From NCBI GenBank assembly GCA_004558205.1, contig SFDM01000006.1, positions 35,140 through 99,139 of the forward strand: a DNA stretch of 64,000 nucleotides. The letters are read 5' to 3'. How positions within the stretch are numbered: position 1 is the first letter of the stretch; every line of letters starts with the position of its first letter. This stretch comes from Pyramidobacter piscolens. Its GTDB lineage: Bacteria; Synergistota; Synergistia; Synergistales; Dethiosulfovibrionaceae. The position numbers were made by a program, and so were the translations under genes. Shown piece after piece: positions 47,515 to 57,947 of the stretch. Under the pieces are notes generated by a model. It was not told the DNA's origin. It searched no databases and saw only the letters and a program-made list of their open reading frames with translations.

Positions 47515-48963
47515 CTACAACGCTTCCCGAACTTTAAAAGTGGGCATCTGTTTATCTTCGTTTTTATATTCAGAATCCAAGATAGACAGCTGGCGCCAAA
47601 TAATCTCTCTCATTTTCACAGCTGGACGCAGACAATATTTATTGAATTTCATTGCATTGACATCCTCGGGAGAATGCACATTAGGAAACAGTAACTTGAG
47701 ATAGGCCGTAGCAATTCGTTTCACCGCTTCAGAGTGCCTTACATAGGCATTGTCAGAAACCGTCACAATTTGATCCACAATTGCCCTGTAGCTTCCATCG
47801 TCACGCAGCATATGCATAATAGAGCAAAAATACTCGGAGTTCAGAGCCCAGCCAGAGACTTTTAAGTCGTCACTCATTTTAGGAATATCCCAGCCCTTAA
47901 TAAACCCATGAATGCGATCTATCAAAGCACTTTCTTGGAAAAGCGTCGGCAACTCGGAAAACATGCTGGAGTATTCATCCATATTTCCCTGAGAGATGTT
48001 GCCCAGCAGGACAACTCCCGCAAAGGATTCTCCATCATAGCCGCCTACGTTGAACTTTCCTCGCTCCATATACCCCTGCAGAACAGAGCGCATTTCATTG
48101 ATATCGTTAAAGGTGACCAACTTGACCTCGTCTATGGCGACAAAATCATTACCGCAGATAAAACCAGGAATACGTTTTCCTGTGTCGTAGAACATCTTTG
48201 CTCTTGTTATCTTGCCACCATCGGTAAGAAGACCGTATTTACTCACATTGCCAAAGACGTAGGATTTCCCCGTTCCTTTAGGAGCCAGTTCTAGCAGATT
48301 TAGTCTTTTTTCAACAAAGGGCAGCAGACGGGAGAGCATGGCAAGCTTTTCGTCTTCATCCTTATAGCCCGCAGGATTGTAGTCAATAGCCCCTAAAAGG
48401 ATGTCAATCCATTCCGGCACCGTAAACTCTGATCGTATATCCTTATAATACCCTAGATCTGTGGTATAGGGACAGAAGTTAGTGAAACTTATCATCTTAA
48501 TTTTACCAGTTATCTTAGGTCGAGCCGTGTCGTCAGGGATGCGGTACCCCAACTCAATGACGCCCCAGGTTTCCTGACCATTTACAAGCTCTGATTTATA
48601 TTGCTCCCAGACACAGTGTTCAATGATAGTTTCCTTTTCAGTGAGACCGAAGGCAGGAAGAGAAAAGGCAATACAGCCGGTTTTAATGTCAATGTCAATG
48701 CCAACCTTAGCAAGAATTTTCACTTGCTCATTCTCATAGACCACTCGATTCTTAATGCTGATCCATTCTTCTTTTCTGGGAAGATAGGTCCGCACAAAAT
48801 CGGTCACTGCTTCAATATCATACTGACCGTCTTCATCCTCAAATTTTCTAAGAACCCAATCTCTGAGAAAGGACGGAAGCCCCAAAGAGGAGAAAAAATT
48901 GCTTTTCTTAAGGTCTTTATAAACTACCATTTCATCGAAGCATTCTCTAAGCCTCTCAATCAT
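47515..48963 (-). CDS. brxL: BrxL-like ATPase of the BREX system, without Lon protease domain
   Basis: 482 residues. The sequence matches the N-terminal and AAA+ part of Lon-like BrxL: SLGLPSFLRDWVLRKFEDEDG near residue 27, LAPKGTGKSYVFGN (Walker A near 232), GNDFVAIDEVKLV (Walker B near 285), GYMERGKFNVGGYDGESFAGVVLLGNI and a sensor-like RIHGFIKGWDIPK segment. Usual BrxL proteins have about 650-700 residues and end with a Lon-type domain; here the frame ends after the helical AAA+ part. BrxL forms DNA-translocating rings in BREX immunity. The gene follows pglZ by 12 bases and is coupled to the small zinc-ribbon gene. Confidence 0.87.
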   Translation of the reverse strand: MIERLRECFDEMVVYKDLKKSNFFSSLGLPSFLRDWVLRKFEDEDGQYDIEAVTDFVRTYLPRKEEWISIKNRVVYENEQVKILAKVGIDIDIKTGCIAFSLPAFGLTEKETIIEHCVWEQYKSELVNGQETWGVIELGYRIPDDTARPKITGKIKMISFTNFCPYTTDLGYYKDIRSEFTVPEWIDILLGAIDYNPAGYKDEDEKLAMLSRLLPFVEKRLNLLELAPKGTGKSYVFGNVSKYGLLTDGGKITRAKMFYDTGKRIPGFICGNDFVAIDEVKLVTFNDINEMRSVLQGYMERGKFNVGGYDGESFAGVVLLGNISQGNMDEYSSMFSELPTLFQESALIDRIHGFIKGWDIPKMSDDLKVSGWALNSEYFCSIMHMLRDDGSYRAIVDQIVTVSDNAYVRHSEAVKRIATAYLKLLFPNVHSPEDVNAMKFNKYCLRPAVKMREIIWRQLSILDSEYKNEDKQMPTFKVREAL

Positions 48964-48975
48964 TCAGAACCATCC

Positions 48976-51288
48976 TCACAGTATATTTTTCTCTGTGGCG
49001 CCTTCTTTTTGTACTACCAAAGAAAGCCCCTTCTTCACAAGATTGTCGCCAACGTAGACATCAATGCTATAGTTTTTCGCCTTTGTCACTCTGGTCAGCT
49101 CTACCCTATGGAAAAGCACGTTGTTCGTTGCTTCCGCAGGATAAAGGACACCGTCCACCATAACGCGCACATCCTGAAGAGGTTCACTAGTGAAGACCCG
49201 TATAACAGCTTTTTTGCGATAACTCACCATAATAACTGGCGTCTCGCTCAAAGAGGACGACTGGTCTTCGGGCACAAGTTTGATTTCAATCTCGTTATTT
49301 TGAGAAGTGATCTCAATAATAGGAATGGTTACTTCCTCCAAGGCCGCGCCGCCGTGAACTTCGACGGAAGACTTTCTACCACCCTTAAAGCGATCATAAT
49401 TTGCTAGAGCCCAATAATCATCGGCATCCACTGCAAATTCAGGCTGCTGATCTACATCGCTTTTTTTGCAGCATCGTCCTGAATGCTCTCCTTTTTCAGT
49501 CATTTCACAGAGCGACTCAGTCTCGTGGATCACAGCAAGACGGCTTGCCCCATGATCTGAGATCAGGATTGCCTTCTTAAAACCATCACTTAAGAGCTTT
49601 ACCTTAATTCTGTTCAAAAGGTCTTCAATGATTTCGAGTTCACGAATAAGGTGAAGAGGCAGCTTTGTCTTTTGATAATCATAATCCTCTTTTCCATGGT
49701 GCTTGATTTCATCAATACCCTTAATATCCACGATAGGATATGAACCTGAAGAAAAAAACTCCAGAAACTCCGTATTCCGGCAAGTTATAGAAGGCAACTC
49801 ACAACGGCAGACTGTTACTTTAACCATCAGCCCCAGTCGATTACATTTTTCCACTATGAAGCTTAGAAATTCAACACCAAGAGCGTCCACAAAATAAACC
49901 TGGGCATTTTTACAGTCAATGGCCTCAATTTTTCCAGAACGAGGGCTAAGGATAGAGAGAAACTCCCGCTTTAGAGCCTGCTCTTTTAGCAGATCATCAA
50001 AAGGAAGCAAAATTTTGTTGATAACCTTTTGATACTTGTAGTCTTGAAAATAGCGATTCAACAAGTCATTATTGAATTGATAGAAAGACATGTAACTATA
50101 AAGATCTGGATAGACTTCCTTGAGTATCGCATCCAGCTCATTTCGCTTATACTCCTGGCCATATTGTGCCAACAGTGAAACGATCAGCTCTCGTTCCTGC
50201 TGCGTATTGTCAGTTACGTAGTAAAGAGCTTCTTTTTCCTTATACTGAACCATTTTACAGAAATCGGCAGCGCTGTCCGCAAAATCCTTAAAGTAGGCAA
50301 GCAGTTTCTTCCTCTGACGGTAGCACTCCCAAAACTTGCCGTCATAAGGGCGCAGCTCCAAAATGCCACGATAAAGATTTGTGATCACATCCTGAAAGCA
50401 GCCCGCGTTAAGGAGAGCCCCGTTCAAGTAAGGTTCACTCATCGCTCCCACAAGTTTGAGAGCGATGAAAAACAGCCACTTTCTATTTTCATCGAAACTA
50501 TTGTAGAACGCCAGATACAGAGCTAATGTCTTCGCGTTGCCAAACTCTGCCGTTATCACATCTGCCCAAGATTTCTTTCCCTTAAACCTGGCAAGGGCGT
50601 AGTCCCATTGCTGTGCCGTGCCCCAATCTTGCATCAAAGTGACAGTATTGCTATCCATCCGATTCAAGATATCAAAAGAACACTTCAAGTCACAGATGTT
50701 ATACAAAGCATAAGGAAAAAGTTTTTTGAACTTTTTTGTTCTGACGTACAGAGTTTCAGTGATACCAGATTCAAGGAACGACGCTACTCCCTGAATTCCC
50801 TGGACGTCTTTTCCTCCCTGAGAAAAGGCTTGTCCTTCAGCGGTGAAAAACAGATCAGGCACAGGATCAGCAAGGTCGGAAACGATACAAATTCTTTCCC
50901 CTAAACGTCGATCCCTCATGATGACCTCTTTAAGCACTGACTCACACTGATAGGTCAGAATGACTACATGACCTTGAATCGTTGCCGCCAAAATCTCCAT
51001 CAGCTGACTTTTCAGAACCTCTTCGCCACGGAACTTCAGAAAAGAAGACAGTTCCTGTACAAAAAGACATCCCTCACTGAGGAGAATCGAATTAAGAATT
51101 TCCTCCACCTGCGGAAGTTCATCGTTATGACAACACGCCGACGCAACAAGAAAACGATGACTTCCTACCTTGTAGTGCGTTATCGCAGAGGCCAGATCTT
51201 CATGATTCTGAAAGTCCGCTACAAAAGGACCGGCATGTTCTCTCTTCAGATACCGGTCAATTTTACCGATGCATTCCTGGATTGTCAT
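48976..51288 (-). CDS. pglZ: PglZ, BREX phosphatase-fold protein
   Basis: 770 residues. PglZ is the marker of all BREX systems, with an alkaline-phosphatase-type core whose activity in defence is unsettled. The core is visible at VDALGVEFLSFIVEKCN near residue 460 and, later, KKAILISDHGASRLAVIHE near 575 with the Asp-His metal pair, and a C-terminal beta-rich part (HGGAALEEVTIPIIEI). The N-terminal half is helical and variable, as in relatives. GGGAG is well spaced to the ATG; the gene lies 11 bases after brxC and 12 before brxL. Confidence 0.9.
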   Translation of the reverse strand: MTIQECIGKIDRYLKREHAGPFVADFQNHEDLASAITHYKVGSHRFLVASACCHNDELPQVEEILNSILLSEGCLFVQELSSFLKFRGEEVLKSQLMEILAATIQGHVVILTYQCESVLKEVIMRDRRLGERICIVSDLADPVPDLFFTAEGQAFSQGGKDVQGIQGVASFLESGITETLYVRTKKFKKLFPYALYNICDLKCSFDILNRMDSNTVTLMQDWGTAQQWDYALARFKGKKSWADVITAEFGNAKTLALYLAFYNSFDENRKWLFFIALKLVGAMSEPYLNGALLNAGCFQDVITNLYRGILELRPYDGKFWECYRQRKKLLAYFKDFADSAADFCKMVQYKEKEALYYVTDNTQQERELIVSLLAQYGQEYKRNELDAILKEVYPDLYSYMSFYQFNNDLLNRYFQDYKYQKVINKILLPFDDLLKEQALKREFLSILSPRSGKIEAIDCKNAQVYFVDALGVEFLSFIVEKCNRLGLMVKVTVCRCELPSITCRNTEFLEFFSSGSYPIVDIKGIDEIKHHGKEDYDYQKTKLPLHLIRELEIIEDLLNRIKVKLLSDGFKKAILISDHGASRLAVIHETESLCEMTEKGEHSGRCCKKSDVDQQPEFAVDADDYWALANYDRFKGGRKSSVEVHGGAALEEVTIPIIEITSQNNEIEIKLVPEDQSSSLSETPVIMVSYRKKAVIRVFTSEPLQDVRVMVDGVLYPAEATNNVLFHRVELTRVTKAKNYSIDVYVGDNLVKKGLSLVVQKEGATEKNIL

Positions 51289-51299
51289 AACGTCACTCC

Positions 51300-54200
51300 C
51301 TACCGGCTTTTGATTATTTCCATGCCTACAACCGCGTTATCTTTAATAAGTTGTTTAAGATAACGTTTCAGTTCATCTGTGTTCATGCTATCGATTACTT
51401 CAAGAGCTTTCGCGCTACCACCTTTGAGGTATTTATTCTCCGCCATTTCCTTGAGCTTTTTATCGACAGCAGGAAGACCAGACCATTCATAGGGGTCAGT
51501 GGAGACCTGTTTTAACAGGTACTTTTTGACCTCATTCAGGTCTGAGAGCATCACAGCGTTATCCTTAATCACACTCTCGCAGAACGCCTTGTCCAATGCC
51601 TCAGAATCAGCCATCTTCGTAAACAACGATTCAGCGGACGTTAGGTAATCTAAAGCCTTCTCCACAGATTGATTATCAGGATGGGGCTTATTAATCGTGT
51701 CAAAAGCCATCTTAGCTGTGCTGTATTCCCCGTCGTTCACCAGACAAAGCAGAGGCATGTTGTGTTCCTTTGACCAATCCCTCGGTGAATCGCTTCCCGT
51801 TTTTTCCTTCCACAGCTTCTTAAGTTGCGAGCTTTTTTGGTTCGCTCGGTACTCTTCTACCCTGTTGGAAACTTTGTTAATATAGTCAGCTTTTGAGTTA
51901 AAGAAGGAACCGTTTGGAATCAACTTATAGATATTTTGGATCTCATCATCGTTCAGCTCAGAAAGAGAAAACGCGCACGCTGCCTTAAAGAGCTCAATTT
52001 GATTATCATAAAGACGAAGAAAACTCTCACCATAAAGCTTGATCAGTTCAAGAAAGCTCTCCTTCTGTGAATCATCAAGATTGAGCGATCTGCTTACCGT
52101 CAGAAGCATTTGCAGGAACGGTTCCAGACCATCAACGTGCCCCTTGGCAACTTCAAAGGAAACTCGGATATTATTGCATTTATCTTTCCAAGCTGAGATA
52201 ACTTTCTTAAAATCCGTTTCCCTGCCGATGATCTTGCTGCTTTCAAGAATGATCCTGTATTCCAGAGTCACTTCCCGAATCTTCTGTTGCACTGTATCAA
52301 CATTCCAGAGCCAAGCAGCCTCTTGAGCGTCAAACTTCTGTCGAAGGACATTGATGAACTGACCACCATCGCCAACCTTCTGAGCTAACGAGACAAGCTC
52401 GCCTTCTTCAAAGCTTTCCAAGTAGACTTCCATAGCGCACGTACACTGATCTTTTGAAAAAAGCCCCTTTAGATCAGCGCCAGCATGAGGATACTTGAGA
52501 GCCACGTGTCCCAGTTCTATTGCAAAGTCGTTTTCAGACTTTGTAGCGTCTATATTATTGTTGTTCGCAATACCACAGTAGAGATCAATAATCTGCTCCA
52601 GCACCTTCGGATCTGTTTTTACACCCCTGTTAGGAATCAAAGATTTTACAGTCCAAATGGGGAAAGAAAATTCCTTCATTTTCGTACGGATTTGGCTTCG
52701 CGTGTTCGGCACAGAAGAACAGAGCAAATCAGAGATATCAAAAGCTTGGGCAGTCATCTCATTAAACGCTTTTTCTTCTTCACTGACGGTGATAATGTAT
52801 TTATCTCTATATCGAGGATTTTGTGTAATTTCCTGATTGATGGTCTCCGCTACCATTTCCTTCAGCTTGTCCACAGTTAAAACGACACTGTTAAGATTGT
52901 CGCTGTAACTATAAGCACCATTGACATATTCCTTCAGCAGAAAACCCAGAACAAAGGCCGTCAAATTGCAGGGCCTAAATCCATAGGGTTCCACCTTAAG
53001 TAGGTCGTAAATCTCACGCATGGAAACGCGTCCGTTTTGGGCAAAGCCACGCTTAATAAGCGATTCGACTTCTCTTTTGATCTTTGAAATCAAAAGACCT
53101 GGCTTCTTATCCCAATAGTTGTCTATTTTCCAGGCGCCGTCAAGAGCGCCCTCAAGCTTCGTCGTCACGTTAGAAGAGCGGAAAGATCCCTTGGTCAGCT
53201 GTTCCGCGCCACATCCAGTGCCAAGCTGCAAACTCGTAGATTTAAACATTTCGTCGGTAACGCTATAAGCACATTCCAAACTCTGAGGATAGCGAGCCCT
53301 GTTGATCTCCTTGAGAACTCTATAAAGAGCGTCCAAAGACGCAACGCGCTCACCGGTTGTATTATCGGACCAGTAAAGGATAAACTCGCCATTTGAAATG
53401 CTGTTTTTCCATTTTCTTAGCTCTTCTCGGGCGTTATCAGCATTTTGTTTTGACTGCGCATTATCCTTGCCATTCTGCGCAAAAGATAGAGCCATATAGC
53501 GGCGATACTGTTCATATCGGTCCTGTCCAAGGGGGGTTTTGCTGGCATCAATAAAGACAATAGGGCAGCCCTTCTCATTAAGAGCCTTTCCTATCTCCTT
53601 CCCAATAGCCACGCTTTCAGTGTCGTCCTTCGCAAAGGCTACCAACATAGGAATTTTATTGGAACCTTGTATTGAGTTCCGAAGCTGTGTCAATGAGGAC
53701 TTAAACTCAGCAAGAGACACATTCTTCAACTCATAGCGGAGCTTTAACGCGCCTCCAAGAGCGACCACGTCGGCTACTGAACTTCCATCGGAAAGTTGCT
53801 CTTGAATGAGCACATTGGTTGTTTTAGTTTGATCTACCTTTTTTAGAAAGACATCCAGATCAATGTCAATGTCACTGCTGTAGGCACAATATTGCATTTT
53901 ACCGCCGCCCAGAGGCTTTTCATAAAGCACCTTATCTCTGACCAGCTTCTGAGCACAGCGAGAGGCGCTATCGCCGTCTAAATCGGATCCTTCGAAGACA
54001 TTATTAATGTTTTTTGAGTTGGGAATGAACAGTTCAACGGAATTTCCAGAATTCAAAGAAATAGCCTGAAGCAAAAGCACTGCCTTGAGCACGCGCTGTT
54101 CATCAGAGCTCAGCTTCATATGAGAAGTCTGATCAAAATAATCTAATATAGAGCGAATATCCCGCACAAGATACTGCTTTCCCTTTTCATAGAAAAAGTC

Positions 54201-55502
54201 CCACAGCATGTCAATGGTAAGCAACGGATTGTCATCCAAGGGACCATAATTATCGATGAACCACTGGAATCCTTTGATTTCATCGCCACGATCATTTTTA
54301 ATGAAATCAAACATACTGCGCTGGTTTGAATCAAAAGCAGCCGACATGTACTTCAATAAAAGCGCCGTGTGAGGATGGATAGGCAGGATACCGAGCATTT
54401 CTCTATCTGTTATCTTGGCGACATTCTGCACTATCTTACGAGCGTCCTTGGTACGGTTGATCAAATCTTCAAGGGTCGCATTCCAATCATCAAGAACGGC
54501 CTTGTCTTGATTTTTTTCCATGGCCGCGCCCATCAGCTGAAAAGCTATGTTTTCTGGAAGGCTGATAACGCTATGGGGGGCCACAAAACGTCCGTTCAAC
54601 TTGATAAAGTCCTGATCTCTGTTATGAAACAGTCCTGAACTCACATGAGTTACCAATACAAAATAAAAGGGTTCCGTTTCGCTGAGCTCGCAAAGTTCCT
54701 GGAAGCCAGTAAGTCTGCTGGAGTTATTATAAAAATACTCTGTAAACTCATCCCAAATAAAAACGATCGCCTTCAGCCCGTTGGCCTTGATAACTTCCTT
54801 AATCCATTGGCAAAGCGCCGCTACATTCATTGAAAGCATTTTTAGCTGACGCGCGTCGGCAACTTTAAATATATTGTCCATCACCGTTGCCAGGGCAGCG
54901 CCGCTGTAGGTGCTCAGTTTTTTAATGACTGCGTCGGCGTTATCACCGCCAAAGAGTTCTGAATAGTTGTTGGTAACAAGACTGTCAAAATAGGCCTTAT
55001 TGGACGCGTCTAAAAGCCATGTCAAAGTAGCGTCCTTGAGAGCGTTGCATCCCTTATTTTTTATTCCGCGTTCCTGTAAGGCCTTTTCTATGCTTTCCTG
55101 CACCGCGAAGACCAAGTTGTGATCGCTACGTATGGACGCCGAGCCGTAGCGATGCACTGTGAGGATAGTGCCATCTTCCTTGATTTTTTGAAAGCTCTGA
55201 CATAGATCTTTGTCCAGGTTGTATTTGTTGAAATATTCCTGAGCTTCCACGTCGCTAGCGTCGAGCAATTTTTTCAGAGTAAGCACCGCATGGGATTTAC
55301 CGGTGCCATAGGCGCCTTCAACCCAAAGAGATAGTTTCTGCTTGCGATTGAGCACGTTCACCACATCTTTAATAAGCTTTACAAAAGTAACGTGGGGGTA
55401 AAATTTTTTCCACATTTCAGGATTTTTGGTAATTACATCTTCATTAACGACAGGAAAATATTCAGGATCTATGGCAAAATAATCACGATACTTGTCATGC
55501 AT
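51300..55502 (-). CDS. brxC: BrxC/PglY-type P-loop ATPase
   Basis: 1400 residues, the largest BREX protein. N-terminal KYRDYFAIDPEYFPVVNED is followed by Walker A VEGAYGTGKSHA (residues 61-72) and Walker B IVFIWDEFTEYF near 245, with a sensor-type FVLVTHVSSG after it. The rest is a long helical region and further alpha/beta parts of unknown function, as in other BrxC proteins (about 1200 residues). GGAGAG precedes the ATG by nine bases; it starts 14 bases after brxP and ends 11 bases before pglZ. An ATP-driven part of the BREX assembly that is needed for DNA modification and exclusion in studied types. Confidence 0.9.
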   Translation of the reverse strand: MHDKYRDYFAIDPEYFPVVNEDVITKNPEMWKKFYPHVTFVKLIKDVVNVLNRKQKLSLWVEGAYGTGKSHAVLTLKKLLDASDVEAQEYFNKYNLDKDLCQSFQKIKEDGTILTVHRYGSASIRSDHNLVFAVQESIEKALQERGIKNKGCNALKDATLTWLLDASNKAYFDSLVTNNYSELFGGDNADAVIKKLSTYSGAALATVMDNIFKVADARQLKMLSMNVAALCQWIKEVIKANGLKAIVFIWDEFTEYFYNNSSRLTGFQELCELSETEPFYFVLVTHVSSGLFHNRDQDFIKLNGRFVAPHSVISLPENIAFQLMGAAMEKNQDKAVLDDWNATLEDLINRTKDARKIVQNVAKITDREMLGILPIHPHTALLLKYMSAAFDSNQRSMFDFIKNDRGDEIKGFQWFIDNYGPLDDNPLLTIDMLWDFFYEKGKQYLVRDIRSILDYFDQTSHMKLSSDEQRVLKAVLLLQAISLNSGNSVELFIPNSKNINNVFEGSDLDGDSASRCAQKLVRDKVLYEKPLGGGKMQYCAYSSDIDIDLDVFLKKVDQTKTTNVLIQEQLSDGSSVADVVALGGALKLRYELKNVSLAEFKSSLTQLRNSIQGSNKIPMLVAFAKDDTESVAIGKEIGKALNEKGCPIVFIDASKTPLGQDRYEQYRRYMALSFAQNGKDNAQSKQNADNAREELRKWKNSISNGEFILYWSDNTTGERVASLDALYRVLKEINRARYPQSLECAYSVTDEMFKSTSLQLGTGCGAEQLTKGSFRSSNVTTKLEGALDGAWKIDNYWDKKPGLLISKIKREVESLIKRGFAQNGRVSMREIYDLLKVEPYGFRPCNLTAFVLGFLLKEYVNGAYSYSDNLNSVVLTVDKLKEMVAETINQEITQNPRYRDKYIITVSEEEKAFNEMTAQAFDISDLLCSSVPNTRSQIRTKMKEFSFPIWTVKSLIPNRGVKTDPKVLEQIIDLYCGIANNNNIDATKSENDFAIELGHVALKYPHAGADLKGLFSKDQCTCAMEVYLESFEEGELVSLAQKVGDGGQFINVLRQKFDAQEAAWLWNVDTVQQKIREVTLEYRIILESSKIIGRETDFKKVISAWKDKCNNIRVSFEVAKGHVDGLEPFLQMLLTVSRSLNLDDSQKESFLELIKLYGESFLRLYDNQIELFKAACAFSLSELNDDEIQNIYKLIPNGSFFNSKADYINKVSNRVEEYRANQKSSQLKKLWKEKTGSDSPRDWSKEHNMPLLCLVNDGEYSTAKMAFDTINKPHPDNQSVEKALDYLTSAESLFTKMADSEALDKAFCESVIKDNAVMLSDLNEVKKYLLKQVSTDPYEWSGLPAVDKKLKEMAENKYLKGGSAKALEVIDSMNTDELKRYLKQLIKDNAVVGMEIIKSR

Positions 55503-55516
55503 GGCTTCAACTCTCC

Positions 55517-57928
55517 TTAAAATAGCCCCAGGACATCTGAGGATGTTTTTTGCTCGTTCAGAGTGATGCTCTCCAGATCCAGCGTAAAACTAACGTTGAT
55601 AAACTCAGGGTGGTTTATGCTAAGGCCGTTCAAAATTTTTTCCATCGGCTCGCGTCCAATACCAAAAATCTCCGTGGGGCTTACGCCGTCGCTATCAATT
55701 TCATGATCAAGAAGACGGCTCAACGTAAATTGGTAATAGCTTCCGCAAGCCTCTGCAAATTTATAGAGGGAATAAAGAATCACAATAGGATGTGGATTCT
55801 GCCAACTCTCTCTGTGAAAAGAATTCAAAACTATTGTTTCAGTGCCGGTAGCATTGATCTTTTTTTCAACATCGCAGAGGCCAAGACCAATGCTTGCTCC
55901 TAAGGGAGTTTTCACTAAAATCATTTTGAGGGCATCTGCAACGTTTCGTCGCCCTAACCCCTTGGAATCATTTAGCATAATGTCCTCAAGCATATACTTA
56001 ATTTCATCTTGTCTGTAAATTTTATTTAAACCAATATTTTTAATAAACCAATTAAACTGAGGAGTATAAACCAAATTGCAAAGAATAATAGCCCATACAT
56101 AATCACAGTTAGTCCCGTGTTGAAACAACATTTGCGCCAATTTGTTTGGTTGATTGCGGGTGTACTTATCACCATTAAGTGTCTTATTATAGATAACTAA
56201 CCCCGCATCTTTGATAAAATTTAAGAATGCGTCCTTTTTTTTATTTGCTACAAGGGTATCACCATCACTTGCCCAGAATTTTTCAGAACCCTTATATTTA
56301 AAATAAATATCAAGCCATTCTTTTCTAATTCCAAAGCTAAAATATCGATCCATGCTCTTCATTTTTCTCTCGTCCCCAATCCTATTTCTAATGGAGTTGT
56401 AGCGTACACAATGGTCATGTATGTCATGACACTGGTGGCATTGCACACATTTTTCTGATATAAATAACCCATTTTTCATATTGATACATCCACTCGGACA
56501 ATTGGCTTGACAAACACCACAATGCACACAATAAATACTTTTTATAATGACACTCCGAATCAACGAAATAAATGTAATATCATTCTTGGATACGCCACAA
56601 TTCGGAAAAGAGAAGACTGCATTGCCTGTTAAAACATCTAGTTGTATTTCATAGGTCTTTCCCATGAAATTAAGTGTATAATAACCGTCTCGAACATAAA
56701 TAAGCTGACCTACAGTCTTTATCCATTCTTTCCAACGTTCATTCAGATTGAAAACTGTAATAACTGTCCGGCCTTTTGTTGATTCAATTTGATGTGTATC
56801 ATATCCAAAATTTAATTCTCGTCCTGTTTTTCTTGATTTCCAGTGTCCTGCATCTATAAATTGAGATAGTTCTTCTTCTGAAAAATTTACTTTGCCACTG
56901 GTTGCTTTTATCTTTGTCACAAGCTCATCAACTTCTTTTGGATAGCATTGCGCCTTCATATATTCATGTTTCCCAGAAGACATAGGGCAAACGAGACATC
57001 CTGCACGACTATTGCCCTTTTTATATGCCTCATTCAAAATAAGTCGTTCCTGATAAATATACATGAAAAGTTCTGCCGAATTCCACTCAAGAAGAGGATG
57101 GCAACTATACTGACCTTGATGTTTCCTGCCATAAGTTACATCATCGTACCCACTTCGAGAAAGACTTTCATCTCCACGCACTCCTGTAAAGGCCATCCCT
57201 GTAAAACCAGGATTCCCCGTCTGCAACTGCAATAACCGAATCTGAGGTGATGTTTTATGAACGCCACAGCACCAACGTATTGTTACAGCAGGAGGGCCAA
57301 ACTTACTCCATGAATCATGAACTGTGAGCTCTGACTTTGCTTTGAAAAACTCTATGCCATTTTTCGAGCAGTTCTCTTGTGTCTTATCAATGACAATATA
57401 GGTATCAGGAAACTCCATGCCTGTGTCACCAAAGAGAACCCTAAACTTATTATGGGGAAGCGCCCGCTGAACTAGATCTAAAACTACGACGCTGTCCTTG
57501 CCGCCACTGAAAGCCACATAGAAGACATCCACCTTGTCTCGATATTCTACGTAGGTGTTATAGATCTTTTTCATGGTCTCTTGGGCTAATTTCTCCACAA
57601 AATCCTGGTTCTTCTTCACCATAGCGGCAATATCTACAAATTGAAGAAGTCCTCCATGAGGTTCCGGCTCGTCGAGTATAATTAGCTCTGGAGCTGTGTA
57701 GAGACTGCCGCCTTTAGTCTTGGCTACCTGTTTGCCACGATAAAAGTAGTTGTTGGCTTCCGCCCACAGATAGGGAGCAGCGTCGCTCTTTTCGTAATTC
57801 CAGTATTTGTCAAAACCTAAAATATCCAGCTCCCTATAATAAACAGGTCGGGGCTCCTTGCTGAAACTCAAGGGAGAAGTGTTGAGCAGCAATCCGCCAG
57901 TTTCGCTATCCCACGTGTAGGAATACAT
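55517..57928 (-). CDS. brxP: BrxP-like PAPS-reductase family protein with ferredoxin domain
   Basis: 803 residues. ATP-pyrophosphatase domain with the PP-loop VAFSGGKDSVVVLD near residue 145, FGDTGMEFPDTY, RWCCGVHKTSP near 225, GVRGDESLSRSGYDD and the GCLVCPMSSGKHEYM cysteine pair near 320. A bacterial-type 4Fe-4S ferredoxin domain follows (CVHCGVCQANC and CVQCHQCHDIHDHC, about 477-520), then a 270-residue C-terminal region without recognised motif. BrxP replaces the PglX methylase in type 4 BREX. Related PP-loop enzymes (DndC) activate DNA phosphate for sulfur insertion, which suggests a DNA sulfur modification here. GGGAGG precedes the ATG at 57928. Confidence 0.9.
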   Translation of the reverse strand: MYSYTWDSETGGLLLNTSPLSFSKEPRPVYYRELDILGFDKYWNYEKSDAAPYLWAEANNYFYRGKQVAKTKGGSLYTAPELIILDEPEPHGGLLQFVDIAAMVKKNQDFVEKLAQETMKKIYNTYVEYRDKVDVFYVAFSGGKDSVVVLDLVQRALPHNKFRVLFGDTGMEFPDTYIVIDKTQENCSKNGIEFFKAKSELTVHDSWSKFGPPAVTIRWCCGVHKTSPQIRLLQLQTGNPGFTGMAFTGVRGDESLSRSGYDDVTYGRKHQGQYSCHPLLEWNSAELFMYIYQERLILNEAYKKGNSRAGCLVCPMSSGKHEYMKAQCYPKEVDELVTKIKATSGKVNFSEEELSQFIDAGHWKSRKTGRELNFGYDTHQIESTKGRTVITVFNLNERWKEWIKTVGQLIYVRDGYYTLNFMGKTYEIQLDVLTGNAVFSFPNCGVSKNDITFISLIRSVIIKSIYCVHCGVCQANCPSGCINMKNGLFISEKCVQCHQCHDIHDHCVRYNSIRNRIGDERKMKSMDRYFSFGIRKEWLDIYFKYKGSEKFWASDGDTLVANKKKDAFLNFIKDAGLVIYNKTLNGDKYTRNQPNKLAQMLFQHGTNCDYVWAIILCNLVYTPQFNWFIKNIGLNKIYRQDEIKYMLEDIMLNDSKGLGRRNVADALKMILVKTPLGASIGLGLCDVEKKINATGTETIVLNSFHRESWQNPHPIVILYSLYKFAEACGSYYQFTLSRLLDHEIDSDGVSPTEIFGIGREPMEKILNGLSINHPEFINVSFTLDLESITLNEQKTSSDVLGLF

Positions 57929-57947
57929 TTTTCAACAGACCTCCCTT

